Shown here: positions 51,436-56,884 of the stretch, one piece after another
How the letters are laid out: each line of letters starts with the position of its first letter
Position numbering within the stretch: the stretch's first letter is position 1
Assembly (NCBI GenBank): GCA_017526725.1
Contig: JAFXRA010000351.1
Coordinates: 1 to 56,884, forward strand
DNA from: Candidatus Rifleibacteriota bacterium
GTDB lineage: Bacteria; Riflebacteria; Ozemobacteria; Ozemobacterales; Ozemobacteraceae
Length of the DNA: 56,884 nucleotides
Direction: 5' to 3'
Position numbers and translations under genes: made by a program
The notes under the pieces: generated by a model
Databases searched by the model: none
What the model saw: only the letters and a program-made list of their open reading frames with translations
Told to the model about the DNA's origin: nothing

Positions 51436-51780
51436 ATGCCATTCATAGATGCTAAATTAACTGTTAAGCTAGATGACAACCAGAAGAACAAACTTCAGGC
51501 AAAGCTTACCGACGTTGTCTCTTCAGCTTTTTCTAAGCCAAAAGCCTATATTATGGCTGGAATCGAAGATGACAAGTCTCTATACATGGATGAAAAGAAA
51601 TTAGACAAAGGTGCTTATATTTCTATAAGCCTTTTGGGTTCAACATCAAAGCCTGCTTGCCAGAAACTGACAAAGGATATATGTAATATTCTTTCTGCTG
51701 ACTACGATATTGACGGAGCAAATGTTTATATAACCTACCACCCAACAGATTTGTGGGGTTGGAACGGGTCAATGTTCTAG
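51436..51780 (+). CDS. MIF/phenylpyruvate tautomerase-like protein
   Basis: A 114-residue protein of the macrophage migration inhibitory factor superfamily. It begins M-P-F with the catalytic Pro2, has the core IMAGIEDDKSLYMD, a Lys-containing strand, and ends with VYITYHPTDLWGWNGSMF, which matches the family ending (GWN-ST/SMF). Such proteins are trimeric keto-enol tautomerases; in animal-associated microbes MIF homologues are sometimes thought to affect the host. GGAG lies 8 bp before the ATG. It stands between two repeat arrays, alone on its transcript as far as can be seen. Confidence 0.9.
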   Translation: MPFIDAKLTVKLDDNQKNKLQAKLTDVVSSAFSKPKAYIMAGIEDDKSLYMDEKKLDKGAYISISLLGSTSKPACQKLTKDICNILSADYDIDGANVYITYHPTDLWGWNGSMF

Positions 51781-51847
51781 ACATTGAGCTAGTCTAATCC
51801 TCTTGGGTTATTATTAGAAAGACTTCACTTGAGTGATTTTTCCGATG

Positions 51848-52009
51848 CTTCCCCACGATAGTGGGGAAGCTGGCGAGCGAAGCGAGACTGAAGGGGGAGC
51901 AATGCAAAGCATTGCGTTAATACTAAGAAGCTTTACGCAAAGCTATCGCTTTGCTCCCCCCTCAGTCATTACATGACAGCTCCCCCAATAGCATAGCTTT
52001 GGGGGAGCA
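51848..52009. repeat. inverted pair of CCCCC...GGGGG palindromic repeats (copies E4 and E5)
   Basis: E4 (51848-51900: CTTCCCCAC/GTGGGGAAG, GCGAGCGAAGCGAGACTGA, GGGGGAGC) and E5 (51954-52009, inverted: GCTCCCCCCTCAGTC, ATTACATGACAGCTCCCCC, TTGGGGGAGC) enclose a third inverted region (GCAAAGCATTGC, CGCAAAGC...GCTTTGC). E5 ends 12 bp before the methyltransferase start codon. Confidence 0.75.
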
Positions 52010-52021
52010 TCTTAAAGTATC

Positions 52022-52834
52022 GTGACTAAAGATTTTAAACTAAATTCCATCCTACTCGGTGATATGCTAGATATCGCCCCTACTCTGCACAAAGAGTCAT
52101 TCAGGCTTATCTATATTGACCCACCCTTTTTAACGGGTAAGGAGCAAGTAGGCACCAAAAAGGGGTTAGTATACGACGACCGCTGGGACGGCAATTTAAA
52201 AAGCTATCTTCCATGGCTAAGAGAACGACTAGAAGTGCTTTATCCACTATTATGTAAAAACGGCAGTTTTGTTCTGCATCTTGATTGGAGAGCTTCTCAC
52301 TACGCAAAAGTAATGCTAGATGAAATCTACGGCATTAATTGCTTTATGAATGAAATAATATGGCATTACACTGGCGGAGGCCGTTCTAAAAGAAGATTTT
52401 CCTGCAAACACGACACCTTGCTCTGGTATGCTAAGTGTGGAAAAAGTGGAAAACCTGTGTACAACCTAGATGCCGTTAGAGTTCCTTATAAAGAAACCTC
52501 TGGTTATGCAAAAGGCGGCATTGTTTCAGCCGCAGGCAAAAAATATATGCCTAACCCATTGGGAACCCCAATCGATGACGTTTGGGATATTCCAATTGTA
52601 AATCCAATGTCTAACGAAAGGGTGGGGTATCCTACGCAAAAGCCTATAGCACTATTAATACGTCTGATTTCTGCTTTATCAAACGAAGGCGACTTAGTCG
52701 GGGATTTCTGCTGTGGCAGCGGCACAACCTTAGTTGCCGCCAAACAACTCAATCGCAAGTATTTCGGTTGCGACATTTCAAAAGCCGCAGTTAAAACAGC
52801 TTTGAGTAGATTGCAAACATTCGACAAGAATTGA
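52022..52834 (+). CDS. orphan beta-class DNA methyltransferase (N6-adenine or N4-cytosine)
   Basis: The 270-residue protein has motif IV DPPF (33-36), then the motif sequence IIWHYTGGGRSKRRFSCKHDTLLWYAK, YPTQKPIALL and the AdoMet-binding DFCCGSGTTLVAA late in the chain. The order IV before I marks the beta group, and DPPF favours N6-adenine over N4-cytosine (SPPY). The target-recognition part is short, with a Lys-rich RSKRRF loop. No restriction enzyme is adjacent, so this is a solitary methyltransferase (regulatory, or anti-restriction from a mobile element). The start is GTG 52022; no clear ribosome-binding site is seen at normal distance. It begins 12 bp after a palindromic repeat. Confidence 0.88.
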   Translation: MTKDFKLNSILLGDMLDIAPTLHKESFRLIYIDPPFLTGKEQVGTKKGLVYDDRWDGNLKSYLPWLRERLEVLYPLLCKNGSFVLHLDWRASHYAKVMLDEIYGINCFMNEIIWHYTGGGRSKRRFSCKHDTLLWYAKCGKSGKPVYNLDAVRVPYKETSGYAKGGIVSAAGKKYMPNPLGTPIDDVWDIPIVNPMSNERVGYPTQKPIALLIRLISALSNEGDLVGDFCCGSGTTLVAAKQLNRKYFGCDISKAAVKTALSRLQTFDKN

Positions 52835-52854
52835 ACTTATAAGAAGGTAATTAA

Positions 52855-53442
52855 ATGAAAAAAGTAATATTATGCGACTTAGGCGGTGTTTTAATAAATC
52901 TTCACTGGACACAACATGCTGGAACCCTATTAGGGAAAGAGCTAACAAAGCCTCAGTTAAGACAAATATGGTTTGATTTGCTCTCTGCAAGACATTACGA
53001 GCAGGGTCTTACAGACTTTGAAACATTCTATAAAGAATTCTGTGAAGAAACCAAGAGCAATTTCAGCTTTGAATACTTTTCTCAGGAATTTGATGGAATA
53101 ATCGGTGTTTTAAAAGACAACTGTCTTGAATTATTGAAGGAAATAAAGAAATACGGCACTCTGGCATTGCTTTCAAATTCTAATGACAGACATATTGCTA
53201 CTATAAGCGAAACAGGCCTGTTTCAGGATTTTGATTATCTATTTTTCTCTCATAAAATGCATATGACCAAACCTGATCCTGTAATTTTTGAAGAAACACG
53301 CAAACAGATTGGCTGCGAAGCTTCAGATATCTATTTTTTTGACGACAGCCAATGCAACGTAGATGCAGCAATAAAAGCTGGTTATCACGCTTATTTGGTT
53401 GAAAGCCCGAAAGAAATACTAGAGATAGTCAAAAAGCTATAA
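52855..53442 (+). CDS. HAD-family hydrolase (YihX-like phosphatase)
   Basis: A 195-residue haloacid-dehalogenase-type phosphatase with a small cap. Motif I is DLGGVL (D8; the second Asp is Gly, as in YihX-type members), motif II LLSNSND (about 106), motif III Lys in TKPDP (about 140), motif IV FFDDSQCN (about 161). The YihX group acts on sugar phosphates such as alpha-glucose 1-phosphate; the substrate here is unknown. It follows the methyltransferase by 20 bp on the same strand. An AAGAAGG ribosome-binding site is present. Confidence 0.9.
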   Translation: MKKVILCDLGGVLINLHWTQHAGTLLGKELTKPQLRQIWFDLLSARHYEQGLTDFETFYKEFCEETKSNFSFEYFSQEFDGIIGVLKDNCLELLKEIKKYGTLALLSNSNDRHIATISETGLFQDFDYLFFSHKMHMTKPDPVIFEETRKQIGCEASDIYFFDDSQCNVDAAIKAGYHAYLVESPKEILEIVKKL

Positions 53443-53612
53443 GATTAGTTACTGGTTGTCTGTTGACGGTTGACGGTAACAGAATTAAGAGATAGAGCAA
53501 TAGAGTGAAGAGCAGAGAGCTTAGGGTATTCTATTCTCTATGCTCTAAGAGGCCTTAGCCTCGTCTGCTCTTTGTTCTAAACTCTAGCCAAAAGGCTTAC
53601 GCCTTTTGGCAC
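53443..53612. other. convergent intergenic region with hairpins
   Basis: Purine-rich AGAGCAATAGAGTGAAGAGC-type sequence, then a perfect hairpin GCCAAAAGGC/GCCTTTTGGC (53587-53610, loop TTAC) just after the minus-strand stop codon. It may act as a terminator for that gene, but no T run follows. Confidence 0.5.
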
Positions 53613-56600
53613 TTACCATTCATAGAACTGGTGCTTGCCACTGACATCCAACCCCTGAGAAGGAGAAACCAGAGTTGTATCCTTGTGATATGTCGTCGGG
53701 CGATTTTGTCCATCAAACAGGGTTTTTTCAAGTTTCACACCATCGAAATATACCGTCGTTGAAGCAGGATTTGTTTCATTAGCACTCTGAGTCAGCAGAA
53801 TAGCTATTTTATCCTGTTCTTCCGGAGGAATTGAAACACCAAAACTATCTGTTGCCAATGATTCACCTGGTTTAAAGGCAAAAAATACTCTATAGAAAGT
53901 CAGACGTAAAGAAGGATTAGCTTCATCTATAGCTGTAATCGGGTCACCGCTTATACCGCAGATAGGCTTTCCATCATTACCAAAACAGAAAGTAAAGGTT
54001 GCAGGATCAACTCCTGGTATACCCGGCCCTATATCTACGTAGGCCCCGCTATTATAAACTCTGAATTCCGGAGGATGTGTTTCATAATTGTTCTGAAGCA
54101 CAAGATTGTTATTACTCATTCTTACGCTTAAAGCTGCCTTAGGTTTACCTTCCTTGTTGCATCTTACAACTGTCAGATTAGCTCCATATTGATTATACGG
54201 GTCTGGCAAGCCAGGGCATATCCAGGCAGAAATAAAGTAAGACTGAGTAGCAATATCACAATCTATGAATGTATCTGATGCAACAACCTGATAAACAGTA
54301 TCAGATGCAACCATAGGCCCTCTTCTTACCACAAGAATTCTATCTATTGTTGTATTCGCAAGACCATCACCATTATAAAGGAATGTTGTAGTTATAGGTG
54401 AAATACCACTATAAGTGCCTAATTCCTGATCATCTGGAGCAGACAGACTAATAACAAAAGTAGCGACTTCATCTATAGCTAAAGTTCCTGTTGGAGCTGA
54501 AGCAATATTAAAAGCAGTATTCAAAAGATATAAAGCCCCTTCTTCACTTTGAATTGTTTCTATAGGTAGCTGCCAAGCAGAGTTTATAAAATCAATTACA
54601 GTATTACCTGTGTTTCTAAGATAATAAACAAACTGTTTGATTTCACCAGGTGCAATATCTACTTCATCGTAATGAGGAGGTGTTATTGTAGCTCTAGGCT
54701 TTTCAGGTATCAGATAATGAATCTGAAAGTCGACAAAGTATTCGCCTTCGTCATAAAGACCATCGCCGTCGCTGTCATCAAAGAAAGTCCAAGTAGCAAT
54801 ATGCCAACCAGGTGGAGTGTGAGTATTTTCCCAATTAACTCTAAAAGTAAAATCTACAGAATTGACAATATTAACCGGTATTTCTCTTAAGCAAGTTATT
54901 GTTGTTTCTTCACAATATGTTTCATTGCGGTCACAATGACTCTTTTCGTATACATATATCTTTTTAAGACCTGCCGGAGGAGTTCTTGTCGCAGTAACAG
55001 ACTTCTCATTTTCATTATTCAAATCATCAAATATCAGTGGATCGGGTGTAACAATAAGTTCCTTCTTTCCAAATTCCACATCCAAGGTTAACTCGTCAGA
55101 ACAAAGAACTGTGTCGCCGGATTTCACATAGAAAGTCTGCAAACCTCTGTAATGTCCGTTAACAAGATGAGTATCGCCTATAGTTACCGTTACGGTAGCC
55201 AGTCTGTATTCGCCTGGCTGTATAGGAAGCGATAAATCTATATCGAAAGAGAAATCATCTGTAGTTATGGCATTGGTCATGAAAGTCAGATTGTTCTTGT
55301 CAACCTGAATAAGTTCAGTTATCGGCTGATTTCCTGTGTTATATAGTCTAAAGCACTGTTTTACAGTGGAATTGGCCATTATGAATGGAGTAAACAATTC
55401 ATCTATATTAGCCGGATTAACGCCATCGTTTCTAATACTCAGTTTTGGACAAGATTCTACTGTTATTTTAACATCAGCACTAGCTGAAGCTTCTGCAAGT
55501 CCGATTTGTTCATTTCCATCTGTATCACTCCAGGCGGTTATTTTACCCGTATATACACCCGCCGGCATGCAGTCGGGAATATCTACAACCCAGGTAACAT
55601 TTCTTTGGAAACCTGCTTTCAATGTTCCTACCTTGGGAGAAGGCATGAAAACAGACGCAGTTGCAGGTATCACATTAGGTCCAAATATAAAATCAGTCGC
55701 TGTTGCCACAACGCTTGTAACAGTAAGAGCACCATCATTCTTAACTGTAAAAACACCGTCAGAAGAACGTTCAGAAGGTTCTCCATGAACATCATGAGGA
55801 TTGACTATAACAATCTTCATTTCACCAATCTGAAGCCATACCTGGAAATTATCGAAGCATTCGAGGCCTTCATCATATGTGTTGTTTTTATAACCTGGAG
55901 GAGGTGGAGGATTTGATTCATTATACTCTGAATCTCCGCCATTGTCGTTATAGATTCTACAGGGAACAGTCGTGACATAAACCCCATCTGGAGTGCCTTG
56001 AGGAACTTTGATATTAATTTTTGCACTGAATTCACTGTTGAACGGTGCAACAAAAGGATTATCACCCACAAAACTCATTGTAATTCTACTACTATCTATA
56101 GTAACCGGCGTTTGAACGTCTTTCTGAACGAGATTCTGCATTTCAAATCTCAGAAGTTTCAAGTCAACGTTACCTAGGTTATAACACAAGAATTCACATT
56201 CAGCAAAAGTATCTTGAACATCACTGCTCATACCTGTTACAGAAACAGGTTTATCTATGACTTTAACTTTTTCTGTCGGCTTTACATATACTTCTAACTC
56301 TACAATAGTTGAGAATTCGTCAGGGTCAATAATGTTATTGTCGTTGTCATCACTATAGAAATGCAGATGTGTAGTATAGGTTGCACATCTTGTTCCTGGA
56401 GCAATATAAACTTCTATATCAAATACATCACTTTCTCCGCTTTCTAATGGTTGGTTTAAAGTGCCAGGATAGACATCTACCGTATTAGAAGCCATTGTAT
56501 AGTGATTTCCAAGTTTATCTATACCATCAAAATTATCTGCTAGCATTTTGATTCTTGATAGTTGCATTCCGTTATTACTGTTCATTATTGTTAGATGAGC

Positions 56601-56884
56601 AAAATTTGATGGGTAAATTCCTGATCTTGCAGTAAGAGAAGTTTCAACAGGTGAAGCTGTTATTTTGGCTGGCAATACAGTGAAATTCGGCTCACCAATT
56701 GTCAGACGTACTTGGAATGTATCAAAGGGTTCTGGATTATGTGGAGAAATTGTTGTTCTACATTCTCCGTCATCGTTTCTATCTTCATATATGGTGTAAG
56801 TAGCTATATAGGTTCCTAACGGAGCATCATCAGGTATTTCTATATTAAACAATAATTTTTGGAATTCTCCTGCGGTTATTGCAC
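53613..56884 (-). CDS. large repetitive surface protein, 5' end outside the window
   Basis: The frame is open to the window edge (…AITAGEFQKLLFNIEIPDDAP reads through), so at least 1090 residues are shown and the N-terminus is missing. The visible part is six or more beta-sandwich modules of about 150 residues, each with a D-x-[DN]-x-[DN]-G loop (YEDRNDDGECRT, YSDDNDNNIIDPDE, YNDNGGDSEYNES, WSDTDGNEQIG, FDDSDGDGLYDEGEY, LYNGDGLAN) that could bind calcium, and a strand such as GTYIATYTIY or GVYTGKITAW. The C-terminal 250 residues differ (lectin- or carbohydrate-binding-like: VVASDTFIDCDIATQSYFISAWICPG, VYFDGVKLEKTLFDGQNRPT). It is probably a secreted or surface-bound adhesin. Confidence 0.75.
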   Translation of the reverse strand, partial: AITAGEFQKLLFNIEIPDDAPLGTYIATYTIYEDRNDDGECRTTISPHNPEPFDTFQVRLTIGEPNFTVLPAKITASPVETSLTARSGIYPSNFAHLTIMNSNNGMQLSRIKMLADNFDGIDKLGNHYTMASNTVDVYPGTLNQPLESGESDVFDIEVYIAPGTRCATYTTHLHFYSDDNDNNIIDPDEFSTIVELEVYVKPTEKVKVIDKPVSVTGMSSDVQDTFAECEFLCYNLGNVDLKLLRFEMQNLVQKDVQTPVTIDSSRITMSFVGDNPFVAPFNSEFSAKINIKVPQGTPDGVYVTTVPCRIYNDNGGDSEYNESNPPPPPGYKNNTYDEGLECFDNFQVWLQIGEMKIVIVNPHDVHGEPSERSSDGVFTVKNDGALTVTSVVATATDFIFGPNVIPATASVFMPSPKVGTLKAGFQRNVTWVVDIPDCMPAGVYTGKITAWSDTDGNEQIGLAEASASADVKITVESCPKLSIRNDGVNPANIDELFTPFIMANSTVKQCFRLYNTGNQPITELIQVDKNNLTFMTNAITTDDFSFDIDLSLPIQPGEYRLATVTVTIGDTHLVNGHYRGLQTFYVKSGDTVLCSDELTLDVEFGKKELIVTPDPLIFDDLNNENEKSVTATRTPPAGLKKIYVYEKSHCDRNETYCEETTITCLREIPVNIVNSVDFTFRVNWENTHTPPGWHIATWTFFDDSDGDGLYDEGEYFVDFQIHYLIPEKPRATITPPHYDEVDIAPGEIKQFVYYLRNTGNTVIDFINSAWQLPIETIQSEEGALYLLNTAFNIASAPTGTLAIDEVATFVISLSAPDDQELGTYSGISPITTTFLYNGDGLANTTIDRILVVRRGPMVASDTVYQVVASDTFIDCDIATQSYFISAWICPGLPDPYNQYGANLTVVRCNKEGKPKAALSVRMSNNNLVLQNNYETHPPEFRVYNSGAYVDIGPGIPGVDPATFTFCFGNDGKPICGISGDPITAIDEANPSLRLTFYRVFFAFKPGESLATDSFGVSIPPEEQDKIAILLTQSANETNPASTTVYFDGVKLEKTLFDGQNRPTTYHKDTTLVSPSQGLDVSGKHQFYEW

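Overview
This window is AT-rich bacterial chromosome using the standard code (TAA, TAG and TGA all act as stops). The cell looks diderm: there is a barrel-like protein ending in Phe, a PilQ-type AMIN/STN protein, pseudopilins and many Sec-exported proteins and lipoproteins. Much of the window encodes large TPR, IPT/TIG, Ig-like and carboxypeptidase-regulatory-domain surface proteins. The intergenic palindromic repeats resemble those I know from gut bacteria. This suggests a host-associated member of a poorly cultured diderm phylum (Riflebacteria/Ozemobacteria- or Elusimicrobia-like), but the phylum cannot be fixed from sequence alone. There is no rRNA, CRISPR array or intact transposase.

Layout. 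0-6 kb: a YmdB-like protein without metal ligands, a barrel-like protein, a sigma-54 activator, and a three-gene envelope operon (zinc-ribbon membrane protein, AMIN/STN, SLH). 6-11.5 kb: a MITE-like repeat, then glmU-prs-TPR lipoprotein-small membrane protein and tRNA-Gln. 11.5-23 kb: surface proteins, including an M30-like pseudoprotease, a 1801-residue Ig-like protein with a FlgD-like C-terminus, and a beta-helix lipoprotein. 23-28 kb: an operon of adenylate cyclase, U32 protein and a Cys-rich-N-terminus membrane protein. 28-31.6 kb: a small accessory strip with a C_GCAxxG_C_C protein, an exported nitroreductase, an orphan double-glycine leader peptide, a broken Rpn gene and an integrase-like scar beside tRNA-Gly(CCC). 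31.8-35.5 kb: a WbpM/CapD-type sugar dehydratase and a TIG lipoprotein. 35.7-41.1 kb: an M48 protease, a coiled-coil exported protein, an M48-like pseudoprotease and a HEAT protein. 41.2-44.4 kb: LOG-family protein, hypothetical, typA. 44.5-49.6 kb: a minor-pilin operon. 49.9-53.4 kb: glyS, a MIF homologue, an orphan DNA methyltransferase and a HAD hydrolase, separated by palindromic repeats. 53.6 kb to the end: an incomplete repetitive surface protein.

Three themes stand out. First, three separate genes keep a hydrolase fold but have lost the metal-binding residues (YmdB-like, M30-like, M48-like); the M48-like one sits in a gene cluster with an intact M48 protease. Second, there are at least four families of short non-coding repeats, including a 181-bp MITE with a 4-bp target duplication whose inner hairpin recurs 43 kb away with a compensatory base-pair change. 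Third, glmU ends cleanly before the acetyltransferase half, which implies that this step of UDP-GlcNAc synthesis is supplied elsewhere.
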